Shown: positions 20,010 to 29,597 of the stretch, piece after piece
Position numbering within the stretch: position 1 is the stretch's first letter
Layout of the letters: every line of letters begins with the position of its first letter
Assembly (NCBI RefSeq): GCF_946892675.1
Contig: NZ_CAMPOV010000001.1
Location: forward strand, 842,033-906,032
Reading direction: 5' to 3'
Length of the DNA: 64,000 bases
From: Arthrobacter sp. Marseille-P9274
GTDB lineage: Bacteria > Actinomycetota > Actinomycetes > Actinomycetales > Micrococcaceae
Made by a program: the position numbers and the translations under genes
The notes under the pieces: model-generated
What the model was told of the DNA's origin: nothing
Databases searched by the model: none
Seen by the model: the letters and a program-made list of their open reading frames with translations, nothing else

Positions 20010-20396
20010 ATGGGAGTACGACGGCGGATCGCTCCGGCCGAGGGCCAGGCGGCCCTGCGGGCGTGGCGGCAGGGGTCCGCGGACCGGAAAACCACGGCCG
20101 CCGCGGTGCGCTTCAGCCTCGAGGAGCTCGCCGAGCGGGCGCCGGGCAACAGCGTCGAGGTGCGTGTGCCGCCGTTTGGCGTGGCCCAGTGCATCGAGGG
20201 TCCGCGCCACACCCGCGGCACCCCGCCGAACGTCATCGAGTGCGATGCCGCCACGTGGCTCGCGCTGGCGACGGGCGAGCTGGCCTGGTCCGCCGCCGTC
20301 GGCCGTGGAAAGGTCTCCGCCTCCGGCCTGCGGGCCGAGCTGACCGGCCTGCTGCCGCTCTTCCCCGACGGCGGAGCCACCGCGGCCGGGCGGTAG
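20010..20396 (+). CDS. SCP-like (bacterial sterol-carrier-protein) domain protein
   Basis: A 128-residue protein with the actinobacterial SCP-like signature: VRVPPFGVAQCIEGPRHTRG, then PPNVIECDAATWLALATGE. The fold resembles the sterol carrier protein 2 domain used by mycothiol-dependent proteins to bind small ligands; the ligand is unknown. The ATG at 20010 lies 8 nt after the asparaginase stop, so the two are probably cotranscribed. A small membrane-protein gene follows. Confidence 0.82.
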   Translation: MGVRRRIAPAEGQAALRAWRQGSADRKTTAAAVRFSLEELAERAPGNSVEVRVPPFGVAQCIEGPRHTRGTPPNVIECDAATWLALATGELAWSAAVGRGKVSASGLRAELTGLLPLFPDGGATAAGR

Positions 20397-20406
20397 GCTT
20401 AAGCGC

Positions 20407-20781
20407 ATGAGTTCTGAGCACCTCCCCGCCCCCTCGGGCTCCGGGCAGCCCCGCGAAGTCAGCGTCCGCCACGCCCCGAAGTTCGGCCCGTTCATGGGCG
20501 CAGGCGTCGTGCTCGGCATCATCGTTGCCGCGGTCTCCGCCTACACCGGGCCGGAGAGCGCCGAGTTCACCCGCGGCGCGGTCTTCGGCTTCCTGGCCGT
20601 GCTGTTTGGCGTCGCCGGCATGCTCGTGGGCGCGCTCGTTGTGCTCGTCGTCGACCGCGTCAGCGTGCGGCACAGCCGCAAGATGCTGGCGGTGGAAACC
20701 GAGGATCCGGACAGCCCCGCCCCCGGCGGCTCCGAAGGCGGCCGGAAGGACTCCGGCACCGAGACCGGAACCACAGCCTGA
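20407..20781 (+). CDS. small two-helix membrane protein
   Basis: A 124-residue protein of unknown function. It has two hydrophobic helices (about residues 30-47 and 58-82) between a polar N-terminus and an acidic, Gly/Ser-rich C-terminus. The ATG is 10 nt after the SCP-like stop and is also preceded by TAGGCT at 7 nt, so it may have its own leaderless promoter. It lies just upstream of purF in the same direction. Confidence 0.75.
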   Translation: MSSEHLPAPSGSGQPREVSVRHAPKFGPFMGAGVVLGIIVAAVSAYTGPESAEFTRGAVFGFLAVLFGVAGMLVGALVVLVVDRVSVRHSRKMLAVETEDPDSPAPGGSEGGRKDSGTETGTTA

Positions 20782-20831
20782 AGCCCGTCATCCATTGCCG
20801 CGGCCGTGCGGGCTCGTGAGACAATACTCGG

Positions 20832-22388
20832 GTGGTACGCGGTGACGGAAAACTCTCCCATGATCTTCTCCCCGGCGAAAAGGGACCCCAGGACGCCTGC
20901 GGCGTCTTCGGCGTCTGGGCTCCCGGCGAAGAAGTCGCAAAACTGACCTACTACGGTCTCTATGCGCTGCAGCACCGCGGGCAGGAGTCCGCAGGAATCG
21001 CTACCAGCGACGGCAAGCGCATCAACGTCTACAAGGACATGGGCCTGGTCTCCCAGGTGTTCGACGAAACGATCCTGAACACGCTGACCGGGCACATCGC
21101 CGTCGGACACTGCCGCTACTCGACCACCGGCGGCTCCACCTGGGCCAACGCCCAGCCGACCCTGGGCGCTACCGCCGGCGGCACCGTGGCGCTGGCGCAC
21201 AACGGCAATCTGACCAACTCGGCGGACCTGTTCGACAAGGTGATCGAGAAATTCGGCAGGCCCGAGCGCGGCGAACTGGCGCAGGGCAACACCACGGATA
21301 CCGCACTGGTGACGGCGCTGCTGGCCGGCGAGCCCGGCCAGACGCTCGAAGAACGCGCCATGGAGCTGCTGCCGAAGCTGCGCGGCGCCTTCTGCTTCAC
21401 CTTCATGGACGAGGGCACGCTGTACGCAGCCCGGGACGAGTCCGGGGTCCGGCCCCTGGTGCTCGGCCGGCTGGAACGCGGCTGGGTTGTCGCCTCCGAG
21501 ACCGCGGCGCTGGACATCGTCGGCGCTTCGTTCGTCCGTGAGATCGAGCCCGGCGAATTCATTGCCGTGGACGAGAACGGCCTTCGCACCCAGCGCTTCG
21601 CGGAGAAGAAGCCCGCCGGCTGCGTCTTCGAATACGTCTACCTGGCCCGCCCGGACACCGCCATCAACGGCCGCAGCATCCACGCCGCCCGCGTCGAAAT
21701 GGGGCGCCGCCTCGCCGCGGAGCACCCTGTCGAGGCGGACCTGGTCATCCCGACTCCGGAGTCCGGCACCCCCGCCGCCATCGGCTATGCGGAAGCCTCC
21801 GGCATCCCTTACGGCCAGGGCCTGGTCAAGAACGCCTACGTGGGCCGGACCTTCATCCAGCCGAGCCAGACCATCCGCCAACTGGGCATCCGGCTGAAGC
21901 TCAATCCGCTGAAGGAAGTGGTCCGCGGCAAGCGCCTGGTGGTCATCGACGACTCGATCGTCCGCGGCAACACCCAGCGCGCCCTGGTGCGGATGCTGCG
22001 CGAGGCCGGCGCGGCCGAGGTCCACGTGCGGATCTCTTCGCCGCCCATCAAATGGCCCTGCTTCTACGGCATCGACTTCGCCAGCCGCGCCGAACTCATC
22101 GCCAACGGCATCGGCATTGCGGACGTTTGCGCCTCCCTCGGCGCCGACTCGCTCGGCTATATCTCCGAGGACGGCATGATCGAGGCGACGGAGCAGCCGC
22201 GCGAGAAGCTGTGCACCGCCTGCTTCACGGGCCAGTACCCGATCGAGCTCCCGGACGCCGAGCGGCTGGGCAAGAACCTGCTGGAGCGCTCCAACAGCAC
22301 CGAACAGGAACACGGCTCCTGCGATCCCGGGCCTGATTCGGACCTGGAGAACCTCCTGACCGACGACGACAAGAAAGAACACGTATGA
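20832..22388 (+). CDS. purF: amidophosphoribosyltransferase
   Basis: First committed step of purine synthesis: PRPP and glutamine to phosphoribosylamine. The 518-residue protein has a propeptide before the nucleophile C23 in DACGVFGVW. YALQHRGQESAGIA follows, and the PRPP loop reads VVIDDSIVRGNTQ. The start is GTG, preceded at 6 nt by GACAAT, a -10-like hexamer that fits a leaderless transcript. The stop overlaps the purM start (ATGA), so the pair is translationally coupled. Conserved cysteines near the C-terminus suggest the Fe-S form of the enzyme. Confidence 0.97.
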   Translation: MVRGDGKLSHDLLPGEKGPQDACGVFGVWAPGEEVAKLTYYGLYALQHRGQESAGIATSDGKRINVYKDMGLVSQVFDETILNTLTGHIAVGHCRYSTTGGSTWANAQPTLGATAGGTVALAHNGNLTNSADLFDKVIEKFGRPERGELAQGNTTDTALVTALLAGEPGQTLEERAMELLPKLRGAFCFTFMDEGTLYAARDESGVRPLVLGRLERGWVVASETAALDIVGASFVREIEPGEFIAVDENGLRTQRFAEKKPAGCVFEYVYLARPDTAINGRSIHAARVEMGRRLAAEHPVEADLVIPTPESGTPAAIGYAEASGIPYGQGLVKNAYVGRTFIQPSQTIRQLGIRLKLNPLKEVVRGKRLVVIDDSIVRGNTQRALVRMLREAGAAEVHVRISSPPIKWPCFYGIDFASRAELIANGIGIADVCASLGADSLGYISEDGMIEATEQPREKLCTACFTGQYPIELPDAERLGKNLLERSNSTEQEHGSCDPGPDSDLENLLTDDDKKEHV

Positions 22389-23506
22389 CCTCCCCTGAGC
22401 AGGGCCCCGGCCCGATCACCTACGCCAGCGCCGGCGTGGACGTCGAAGCCGGCGACAAGGCCGTCGAACTGATGAAGGGTGCCATCAAGGCCACCCACAA
22501 CCAGAACGTGATCGGCGGGGTTGGCGGCTTCGCCGGGCTGTACGACGTCTCCGCCCTGCTCAAGTACCGGCGGCCGCTGCTGGCCACGTCCACGGACGGC
22601 GTCGGCACCAAGGTCGCCATCGCCCAGGCCATGGACATCCACGACACGATCGGCTACGACCTGGTCGGGATGGTTGTCGACGACATCGTCGTGGTCGGTG
22701 CCGAGCCGCTGTTCATGACGGACTACATCGCCTGCGGCAAGGTGGTGCCGGAGCGCATCGCCGACATCGTCCGCGGCATCGCCGCCGCCTGCGAGGTGGC
22801 CGGAACCGCCCTGGTGGGCGGCGAGACGGCCGAGCACCCCGGGCTGCTGGGCGAGCATGAGTACGACGTCGCGGGAGCGGCCACCGGCGTTGTGGAAGCC
22901 GAGGACCTGCTGGGGCCGGATCGTGTCAAGGACGGCGACGTCGTCATCGCCATGGCCTCCTCCGGCATCCACTCCAACGGCTATTCGCTGGTCCGCCGCG
23001 TGATCAACCACGCCGGCTGGGCCCTGGACCGCCAGGTTTCCGAATTCGGCCGCACCCTCGGCGAGGAACTGCTGGAGCCCACCAAGGTCTACGCGGCGGA
23101 CTGCCTGGACCTGGCCCGCTACGAGGCGGCCGGCGTTCACGGCTTCAGCCACGTCACCGGCGGCGGCCTCGCTGCGAACCTGGCCCGCGTCCTGCCGCAG
23201 GGACTGATGGCCACCGTGGACCGCTCCACCTGGGAGCTGCCGGCCATCTTCAAGCTGGTCGGCGAGCTCGGCAACGTGCCGCAGGCGGACCTCGAGCGCA
23301 CGCTGAACCTCGGCGTCGGCATGGTGGCGATCGTCGACGCGGCCGGTGCCGACGCTGCCCTGCGCCGGCTCAACGAGCGCGGGCTGACCGCCTGGACCAT
23401 GGGCACGGTCGGCGCCCTGGACACGTCGCTGTCCGGTCCGGACTTCGTCCAGGGTGCGAAGGGGGTCGACGGCGGCGCCGTCCGCCTCGTCGGCAGCTAC
23501 GCCTGA
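22385..23506 (+). CDS. purM: phosphoribosylformylglycinamidine cyclo-ligase (AIR synthetase)
   Basis: Closes FGAM to AIR with ATP. The 373-residue protein shows YASAGVDVEAGD at the start, IGGVGGFAGLYD, LLATSTDGVGTKVAIA, and the conserved TGGGLAANLARVLP. It overlaps purF by 4 bp and ends before a strong hairpin, so purF-purM form a bicistronic unit. Confidence 0.97.
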   Translation: MTSPEQGPGPITYASAGVDVEAGDKAVELMKGAIKATHNQNVIGGVGGFAGLYDVSALLKYRRPLLATSTDGVGTKVAIAQAMDIHDTIGYDLVGMVVDDIVVVGAEPLFMTDYIACGKVVPERIADIVRGIAAACEVAGTALVGGETAEHPGLLGEHEYDVAGAATGVVEAEDLLGPDRVKDGDVVIAMASSGIHSNGYSLVRRVINHAGWALDRQVSEFGRTLGEELLEPTKVYAADCLDLARYEAAGVHGFSHVTGGGLAANLARVLPQGLMATVDRSTWELPAIFKLVGELGNVPQADLERTLNLGVGMVAIVDAAGADAALRRLNERGLTAWTMGTVGALDTSLSGPDFVQGAKGVDGGAVRLVGSYA

Positions 23507-23559
23507 TTTCCGCGGAGCCGGCGCACAATGTCCGGTCGCACGGCTTATATATTGAACAT

Positions 23560-23600
23560 ACGGAGCGGGCCCTTTCCCTTGCGGAGAGGGCCCGCTCCGT
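23560..23600 (+). terminator. terminator after purM
   Basis: A perfect 14-bp stem (23560-23573 with 23587-23600) with a 13-nt loop is followed by TTTAG, 54 nt after the purM stop. Confidence 0.82.
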
Positions 23601-23661
23601 TTAGTTCGCGCGGACGGCCCCAGCCGCACTGTGTAACGCCGCGTTCTGTCACACTGGGCAC

Positions 23662-24123
23662 ATGGGTGCGTTCGTCGTCGTTGTCTTTGTCACGCCGGTG
23701 ACCCGGGGGCTGGTCTTCGAGACCTCCCAATGGCCCCTGCACATCACGCTGGCGCGCTTCGATACCCGGGAACCAGCTGAGGACGTAGCGGAGCGCATCG
23801 GCCCGGCCCTAGCGCTTGGAGTCGGTTATCCGGTGACGGTCGGCCAGGACGACCGCTTCGGCCGGAACGGCAGGGTGCAGGTATCACGCGTGGAACCCGA
23901 CGCGCGACTCCAGTCGCTGCATGAAGCGCTGCTGGACGCTCTGGGCCCGGAGGTCCATCTGCTCAGCCCGCACCAGACGCGCGGCGGATTCCGGCCCCAT
24001 GTCAGCCACACGGTCGGCAGGCTGCACCCGGGCGATACGGTTGATGTCCGGCAGGCCTGCCTCGTGGATATGCGCCCCGGCGGGGACCACCGGCACCGCA
24101 AGGTCCTGGAGGTGTGGCCGTAA
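23662..24123 (+). CDS. 2'-5' RNA ligase / phosphodiesterase (2H) superfamily protein
   Basis: A 153-residue protein with two H-x-T/S-type motifs characteristic of the 2H phosphoesterases: HITLARF near residue 30 and HVSHTV near residue 115. The fold would bring the two histidines together to act on 2',3'-cyclic or 2'-5' linkages; the real substrate is unknown. It stands alone, with CACACT 6 nt before the ATG as a possible leaderless promoter. Confidence 0.78.
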   Translation: MGAFVVVVFVTPVTRGLVFETSQWPLHITLARFDTREPAEDVAERIGPALALGVGYPVTVGQDDRFGRNGRVQVSRVEPDARLQSLHEALLDALGPEVHLLSPHQTRGGFRPHVSHTVGRLHPGDTVDVRQACLVDMRPGGDHRHRKVLEVWP

Positions 24124-24172
24124 TCCGGCGGCTAGACGGGACGCACGCAGGCGGCGAAGGAAACTGGACAGC

Positions 24173-24217
24173 ACTCACCGCAGCGGCCGCCGTTGGGCAG
24201 ACCGCTGCGGTGGGAGT
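24173..24217. terminator. hairpin between convergent 2H protein and DUF3073 genes
   Basis: Arms at about 24173-24186 and 24202-24217 pair over CACCGCAGCGG and CCGCTGCGGTG. They lie between two convergent stop codons. Confidence 0.7.
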
Positions 24218-24254
24218 TTACTGCCGATGATGCCGGCCGTCACGCCGGCGGGAG

Positions 24255-24485
24255 TCAACCGATCCGGCGGGTGCCGCCGTCGTCGTCCCATTCATCGAAT
24301 TGATCCGCGTACTTGTCCTCATACTCGGAGTAGTCCGGCTCGGCCGGCTCCTCCGGGTACCGGGCGGAAGCACTCTTTGCGCCGGAGAGCTCGCGCTGCA
24401 GCGCAGAGTAGTCAGTGTTCGGGGTGAAGTACTTCATCTCCCGAGCCTGCTTGGTAGCTTTTGCCTTTTGACGGCCGCGCCCCAT
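24255..24485 (-). CDS. DUF3073 domain protein
   Basis: A 76-residue protein beginning MGRGRQKAKATKQAREMKYF, the DUF3073 signature: a short basic N-terminus and then an acidic C-terminus (EYEDKYADQFDEWDDDGG). The family is widespread in actinobacteria, often near purM as here, and has no known function. AAGGGGG lies 8 nt before the ATG. A -10-like TATAGG lies upstream within GTACCTATAGGGTAC (24569-24583). Confidence 0.9.
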   Translation of the reverse strand: MGRGRQKAKATKQAREMKYFTPNTDYSALQRELSGAKSASARYPEEPAEPDYSEYEDKYADQFDEWDDDGGTRRIG

Positions 24486-24778
24486 GGCGTGACCCCCTTT
24501 TTCGCGTCGATCCGGAGGTGGTCGCTCAGGCAGCGAGCGAGGCCCCGGAATATTTGATCAATTCTGTCGTACCTATAGGGTACATGTTTTCTTGTCGTGC
24601 TGCGGCCAACGGCCCGCCCCGCAGCCCCGCGCAATCGGACCTCCGCGCCGGCCGAGGCACAACCAGGACCGCCGCGCGAGGCGGCGGAACTGCGTCGGCC
24701 CCGGTAGTTTGGCTAAAGTCGAGGCTAAAGACATTCTCCCGCATCGTCGGGCCGGGTATGAGGAAGGCCAGTTTTCCC

Positions 24779-25507
24779 ATGAGCGAACAGGACAAGAAGC
24801 CCGAAGGGAGCGGCACGCCGCCCGCCCCGGGCAGCGCTGCGGGACCCGGTTCCGAGCCGAGCCGCACGCCTCCTTCGCGCTGGGAAAAGGGCGCAGGCGG
24901 CGCGGCCGGGACGTCGAAGCAGGGCGACTGGTTCTCCGCCGGCCCGCCGCCGGCAGGCAAGCCCGCCGTGGGGTCCGGGGATGGTGGCCGGCCTGCGCTG
25001 AAGCCCCTGCTGCTGATCGGCGCCGGCATCCTCGCGGCGATCATCATCATCGTGGTCATCGTCATCAGCCTGGCCAACCGGGGGACGGAGCCGGGTTCCC
25101 AGGCCGCCTCGAGTTCGGCCGGCGCCGAGGCGACCCCGGGCGCGGACGGGGTCATTGCGGAGAACGTTACGCCGTTCGACTTCAAGGCCGGACAGTGCTT
25201 CATCGACTTCAAGGCGGCTACGCAGAACGCGACCGTGGTGACCTGCGAGACCCCGCACGCGGCCCAGCTGGTCGGGACCTACTTCTACAAAGAAGCAGAC
25301 AAGTTCCCGGGCAAGGACGCGCTCAACGTCCAGGCAGAGAAGTTCTGCGGCGCCGTCGACCTCAATGACAAGGCCGCCGACTACCCTGCCCTGAGGAACT
25401 CCTACGGACTGCCGTCCGAGGGCACCTGGCAGGAAGGCGACCGGCGGATCGACTGCTTCGTCGTCTCGGACAAGGGCAATGCCATCAAGGCGTCGCTGAT
25501 CGACTGA
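24779..25507 (+). CDS. single-pass membrane protein with septum-formation domain
   Basis: A 242-residue protein. A Pro/Gly/Ser-rich cytoplasmic part (about 75 residues) precedes one very hydrophobic helix (LLLIGAGILAAIIIIVVIVI, about residues 77-97). An extracellular domain with cysteines follows (GQCFIDF, VVTCETPHAAQLVG, KFCGAV, RIDCFVV), matching the septum formation (PF13845-type) pattern. The ATG at 24779 has AGGAAGG 12-18 nt upstream. An in-frame ATG at 24758 is the alternative, adding seven residues. The role at the septum is inferred from the domain name only. Confidence 0.8.
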   Translation: MSEQDKKPEGSGTPPAPGSAAGPGSEPSRTPPSRWEKGAGGAAGTSKQGDWFSAGPPPAGKPAVGSGDGGRPALKPLLLIGAGILAAIIIIVVIVISLANRGTEPGSQAASSSAGAEATPGADGVIAENVTPFDFKAGQCFIDFKAATQNATVVTCETPHAAQLVGTYFYKEADKFPGKDALNVQAEKFCGAVDLNDKAADYPALRNSYGLPSEGTWQEGDRRIDCFVVSDKGNAIKASLID

Positions 25508-25526
25508 CACCCAAAAACAGCAGCAG

Positions 25527-25561
25527 AGGCCGCGCCTGTCCGGGAAGGACAGGCGCGGCCT
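25527..25561. terminator. hairpin between convergent septum-domain and clpB genes
   Basis: A perfect 15-bp stem (25527-25541 with 25547-25561) and GGGAA loop. A short T-run (TTT) follows on the plus strand. Confidence 0.85.
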
Positions 25562-25590
25562 TTGCGTTCCGGCCGGTCGGGACCGCGGCC

Positions 25591-28203
25591 CTACTTGGCG
25601 CGCACGACCAGCCCCTGCTGCTGATCGGCGCCCGCTCCCTCGGCGGCTGTCTCCTCGCGATCCACTAGGACGGTGTCGCCGTCCACGATGGTGCCGGCGA
25701 GCAGGCCTCGCGCCAGCCGGTCGCCGATTTCGCGCTGCACCAGCCGCCGCAGCGGACGGGCGCCATAGGCCGGGTCGAAGCCGGTCAGTGCCAGCCATTC
25801 GCGGGCGGCATCCGTTACCTCGAGCGTCAGCCGCCGCTCGCTGAGCCGCGCCGCGAGGGACTGCACCTGCAGGTCGACAATCCTCGACAGGTCCTCGATG
25901 CTCAGCGGATCGAAGATGATCACGTCGTCGAGCCGGTTCAGGAACTCCGGCTTGAAGCTGGCGTGGACCACGTTCATGACGGCCTCGCGCTTCCGGGCGT
26001 CATCGAGTGTCGGGTCCACCAAAAACTGGGAACCCAGGTTGGACGTCAGGACGAGGATCACGTTGCGGAAATCCACGGTCCGGCCCTGGCCGTCGGTGAG
26101 GCGTCCGTCGTCGAGCACCTGCAGCAGGATGTCGAAGACTTCGGGATGGGCCTTCTCCACCTCGTCCAGCAGGACCACCGAGTACGGCCGGCGCCGCACC
26201 GCCTCGGTCAGCTGGCCGCCTTCCTCATAGCCGACATAGCCGGGAGGGGCGCCGACCAGGCGGGACACGGAGTGCTTCTCCGAGTACTCGCTCATGTCGA
26301 TGCGCACCATGGCGCGCTCGTCGTCGAAGAGGAAGTCGGCGAGCGCCTTGGCCAGCTCGGTCTTGCCGACCCCGGTGGGACCCAGGAACAGGAAGGAGCC
26401 GGTCGGCCGGTCCGGGTCGCTGATTCCGGCGCGGGCACGCCGAACCGCGTCCGAGACCGACTCCACGGCCTTGGTCTGCCCGATCAGGCGGCCGCCGATG
26501 AACTGCTCCATGTGGAGCAGTTTCTGCGACTCGCCCTGCAACATGCGGCCGGCGGGGATGCCGGTCCAGGCCGAGATGACCTCGGCGATGTCGTCAGCCG
26601 TGACGTCCTCGGAGACCATCAGGTCCGGTGCCTCCACCTGGGTTTCGGCGGCCTGGGCGGCGTCAAGCTCCTTCTGCAGGGTCGGGATCTCGCCGTAGAG
26701 GATGCGGGAGGCTTCGGCCAGGTCGCCGTCGCGCTGCGCCTTGTCCGCGAGGCTGCGCAACTCGTCCAGCTTCGCCTTCAAGTCGCCGACCCGGTTGAGC
26801 CCCGCCTTCTCCGCTTCCCACCGTGCATTGAGTGCGGCCAGTTGCTCCTTCTTGTCGGCCATGTCCGCACGCAGCGCCTCGAGCCGTTCACGGGAGGCCT
26901 CGTCCGTCTCGTCCGCGAGCGCCAGCTCCTCCATGGTGAGGCGGTCGACGGCGCGGCGGAGCTGGTCGATCTCCTCCGGCGCGGAATCGATCTCCATGCG
27001 CAGGCGCGAAGCCGCCTCGTCCACCAGGTCAATGGCCTTGTCCGGGAGCTGCCGGCCGGTGATGTAGCGGTTGGACAGCGTCGCCGCCGCGACCAGCGCG
27101 GAGTCCGCGATGGCGACCTTGTGGTGCGCCTCGTAGCGTTCCTTGAGCCCGCGCAGGATGCCGATGGTGTCTTCTACGCTCGGCTCCCCCACATAGACCT
27201 GCTGGAAGCGGCGCTCCAGCGCGGCGTCCTTTTCCACGTTCTCGCGGTATTCGTCCAAGGTGGTGGCGCCGATCAGGCGAAGCTCGCCGCGCGCCAGCAT
27301 GGGCTTGAGCATGTTGCCCGCATCCATGGAGCCCTCCGCGGCGCCGGCCCCGACCACGGTGTGGATCTCGTCGATGAAGGTGACGATCTGGCCGTCCGAG
27401 TTCTTGATTTCTTCCAGCACCGCCTTGAGCCGTTCCTCGAACTCGCCGCGGTACTTCGCCCCGGCCACCATGGAACCAAGGTCGAGGCTGATCAGCGTCT
27501 TGCCGCGCAGCGATTCCGGCACGTCACCCGCGACGATGCGCTGCGCCAGCCCCTCGACGACGGCCGTCTTGCCGACGCCGGGCTCGCCGATGAGGACCGG
27601 ATTGTTCTTGGTCCGGCGCGAGAGGACCTGGACCACGCGCCGGATTTCGGAATCGCGCCCGATCACCGGGTCCAGTTTGCCCGACCGGGCGATGGCGGTC
27701 AGGTCCACGCCGAACTTCTCCAGGGCCTGGAACGTGTTCTCCGGGTCCGGGCCGTCCACCTTGCGGTCGCCTCGCACGCCCGGCAGGGCCGCCGCGAGGG
27801 CCTCGTACGACGCCCCGGCATCGCGAAGCGCCTTGCCCGCCGCCCCGCTGTCCGCCGCCAGCCCCAGCAGCAGGTGCTCGGTGGAGACGTAGGTGTCCCC
27901 CAGCCTCTCGGCCTCCTGCTGTGCGACGTTGATGACCTGCAGGATCCCGCGGGAGTACTGTGCCTGGGCCACGGAAGTCCCCGAAGACGAGGGCAGGGCT
28001 TTGATAGCCGTGCTCGCGTGCACGCTGACCGTGTCCGGGTCCGAGCCTGCGGCCTTCAGGAGCGCGACGGCGACCCCCTCCCGCTGGTCCATCAGCGCCT
28101 TGAGGAGATGGACCGGTTCGATCTGCGGATTGCCCGCTGTCGAAGCATTCATGGCCGAGGAAGACAGCGCCTCCTGGCTCTTGGTGGTGAATTTGGCGTC
28201 CAA
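25591..28203 (-). CDS. clpB: ClpB disaggregase (Hsp104 family)
   Basis: Hexameric AAA+ chaperone that pulls polypeptides from aggregates with DnaK. Two nucleotide domains are visible: Walker A GEPGVGKT in the first and GPTGVGKT in the second, with a coiled-coil M domain of about 120 residues between them. I place the start at the TTG at 28203: AAGGAG precedes it by 6 nt and the product begins [12 protein letters not shown], the conserved N-terminus. The frame continues 25 codons upstream but that part is not family sequence. Length is 870 residues. A HAIR-like inverted repeat lies 49 bp upstream, predicting HspR control. Confidence 0.96.
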   Translation of the reverse strand: MDAKFTTKSQEALSSSAMNASTAGNPQIEPVHLLKALMDQREGVAVALLKAAGSDPDTVSVHASTAIKALPSSSGTSVAQAQYSRGILQVINVAQQEAERLGDTYVSTEHLLLGLAADSGAAGKALRDAGASYEALAAALPGVRGDRKVDGPDPENTFQALEKFGVDLTAIARSGKLDPVIGRDSEIRRVVQVLSRRTKNNPVLIGEPGVGKTAVVEGLAQRIVAGDVPESLRGKTLISLDLGSMVAGAKYRGEFEERLKAVLEEIKNSDGQIVTFIDEIHTVVGAGAAEGSMDAGNMLKPMLARGELRLIGATTLDEYRENVEKDAALERRFQQVYVGEPSVEDTIGILRGLKERYEAHHKVAIADSALVAAATLSNRYITGRQLPDKAIDLVDEAASRLRMEIDSAPEEIDQLRRAVDRLTMEELALADETDEASRERLEALRADMADKKEQLAALNARWEAEKAGLNRVGDLKAKLDELRSLADKAQRDGDLAEASRILYGEIPTLQKELDAAQAAETQVEAPDLMVSEDVTADDIAEVISAWTGIPAGRMLQGESQKLLHMEQFIGGRLIGQTKAVESVSDAVRRARAGISDPDRPTGSFLFLGPTGVGKTELAKALADFLFDDERAMVRIDMSEYSEKHSVSRLVGAPPGYVGYEEGGQLTEAVRRRPYSVVLLDEVEKAHPEVFDILLQVLDDGRLTDGQGRTVDFRNVILVLTSNLGSQFLVDPTLDDARKREAVMNVVHASFKPEFLNRLDDVIIFDPLSIEDLSRIVDLQVQSLAARLSERRLTLEVTDAAREWLALTGFDPAYGARPLRRLVQREIGDRLARGLLAGTIVDGDTVLVDREETAAEGAGADQQQGLVVRAK

Positions 28204-28251
28204 TCCGAGCTCCTTCCATCCATCGTCATGCACAAGCTCCAACGCAATTAA

Positions 28252-28272
28252 GTTGAGTCTACTTAGCTCAAC
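28252..28272. promoter_or_regulatory. HAIR-like HspR operator upstream of clpB
   Basis: GTTGAGT-N7-GCTCAAC. It resembles the HspR-binding consensus CTTGAGT-N7-ACTCAAG, with the same 7-nt spacing and matching central bases. A TAGACT -10-like hexamer on the minus strand overlaps it (28257-28262), so bound HspR would block the promoter. Confidence 0.75.
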
Positions 28273-28428
28273 TTTCAAAGTAAAGTTGTCCCGGCACCTT
28301 CGCGGCCCGCGGAATGCGCCGGCCAGCGGCCGCCGCTCCCCATCGTGTCACTGGCCCGCCTGCAGGAGAAGGGGCTGGCTGGGTCGCACGCGGGTACCGG
28401 CGGCGGGCCGCGGGATTAGTCTTGGTCC

Positions 28429-28989
28429 ATGGCACCATCCATCGGCGGTTTCGGCCGGGACGTCGAAACCACGCTGCAGACCGAGCGGCTGATCCTGAAC
28501 CGGCCGCACGGAGAAGACGTCGACACGATGTTCCGCATCCTCTCCGACCGCCGCACCACCAGGCACAACCCCGGCGATGCGCTGAACTGGCGCGAGGAGG
28601 CAGAGGGGCTCTTCCAGCACTGGGACGAGCAGTGGGACCGGCACGGCATCGGCTATTTCGCGGTCCGTTTGCCGGACCGCGCGGAACCCATCGGTTTCGC
28701 CGGCGTCAAGCACGTCCTCTTCGACGGCCGGGCGGTGCTTAATCTCTACTGCCGCCTCGACCACCGCTTCTGGAACCATGGCTACGGCACGGAGGCCGTG
28801 CGCGCCGTGGTCGCGCACGCCAACGAGCTCTTCGAACTGCCGCCGCTGCTTGCCCGGGTCCGGCCCGGCAACACGGCCTCGGCAAGGATCGTGCTGGCCG
28901 CCGGATTCGAGCCCGCTCAAGGCCTCGGCTCGCAGGGTGAGGATGGCTATGAAGACGCCTACGTGCTCAACTGGACCCGGAATCTCTAG
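28429..28989 (+). CDS. GNAT-family N-acetyltransferase (RimJ/RimL-like)
   Basis: A 186-residue protein of the Acetyltransf_3 type. It opens with LQTERLILNRPHGED, has an acetyl-CoA-binding segment HRFWNHGYGTEAVRAVV with the R/Q-x-x-G-x-G-like loop degenerate (NHGYG), and ends with the ARVRPGNTASARIVLAAGFE helix typical of this group. The substrate is unknown. TAGTCT lies 6 nt before the ATG. Confidence 0.88.
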   Translation: MAPSIGGFGRDVETTLQTERLILNRPHGEDVDTMFRILSDRRTTRHNPGDALNWREEAEGLFQHWDEQWDRHGIGYFAVRLPDRAEPIGFAGVKHVLFDGRAVLNLYCRLDHRFWNHGYGTEAVRAVVAHANELFELPPLLARVRPGNTASARIVLAAGFEPAQGLGSQGEDGYEDAYVLNWTRNL

Positions 28990-29009
28990 TAGGCCAAGGA
29001 GCGCCGATA

Positions 29010-29588
29010 ATGCTTGTCATTCCCTTTGCCTCGCTGAAGCCGCAGCCGTGGCGCAACGGCGGCGGCTCGACACGCGAGATTGCCTCCGGCGGCAGCGCCG
29101 CCTCCCCCGACTGGCGCCTGAGCATCGCCGACCTGGAGAAGCCCGGGGAGTTCTCGGCATTCCCCGGAATGGAGCGCACCTTCATGGTGATCGAGGGCGA
29201 GGTCGCCGAGCTCACCGTGGACGGCACGGTCCGCAGGCTGGAGCGGTTCCGGCCGTTGAGGTTCGACGGCGGCAGTGCGGCTTCCTGCGCGCTGCCCACC
29301 GGCCCGTGCCGGGCACTGAACGTCATGGTGCGCAGCGGCGCGGCCGGCGCCGGAGTGCTCGTGGCCGAGCTATCGAAGAAGCAGCCCCTGACGCTGGCGG
29401 AGGGCCAGTTCGCCGTGCTGCTGCAGGGCAAGGCGGAGGCGGCGGAGGGCGCGCAGACCGACCAGCTTGCCCCGTTCGACACCGTCGCCGGGGGCGCTGC
29501 CTCCGCCGGCGCCACCCACGGCGTGACGGTCAGCGGCCGCGGGTTCGCCGCCCTTATCTCGATCTTCGCGCTCGACGCAACGGAATGA
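29010..29588 (+). CDS. HutD/Ves-family protein
   Basis: A 192-residue cupin-like protein. The N-terminus PQPWRNGGGSTREIA and the segments WRLSIADLEKPGEFSAFPG and ERTFMVIEGE are the HutD/Ves signature. HutD proteins often accompany histidine degradation genes and may limit pathway intermediates, but no hut gene is in this window. AAGGAG lies 8-13 nt before the ATG. It follows the GNAT gene by 20 bp and converges on the YceI gene. Confidence 0.85.
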   Translation: MLVIPFASLKPQPWRNGGGSTREIASGGSAASPDWRLSIADLEKPGEFSAFPGMERTFMVIEGEVAELTVDGTVRRLERFRPLRFDGGSAASCALPTGPCRALNVMVRSGAAGAGVLVAELSKKQPLTLAEGQFAVLLQGKAEAAEGAQTDQLAPFDTVAGGAASAGATHGVTVSGRGFAALISIFALDATE

Positions 29589-29597
29589 CGCCGGCCG

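Noticed and set aside
24434-24634. 66-codon frame upstream of DUF3073, considered as a BldC-like gene
   Set aside because: It has no MerR-type helix-turn-helix and overlaps the DUF3073 start region in another frame.
25963-28251. 762-codon open frame on the plus strand
   Set aside because: Antisense to clpB, with composition typical of reverse-strand frames in GC-rich DNA and no recognisable motif.
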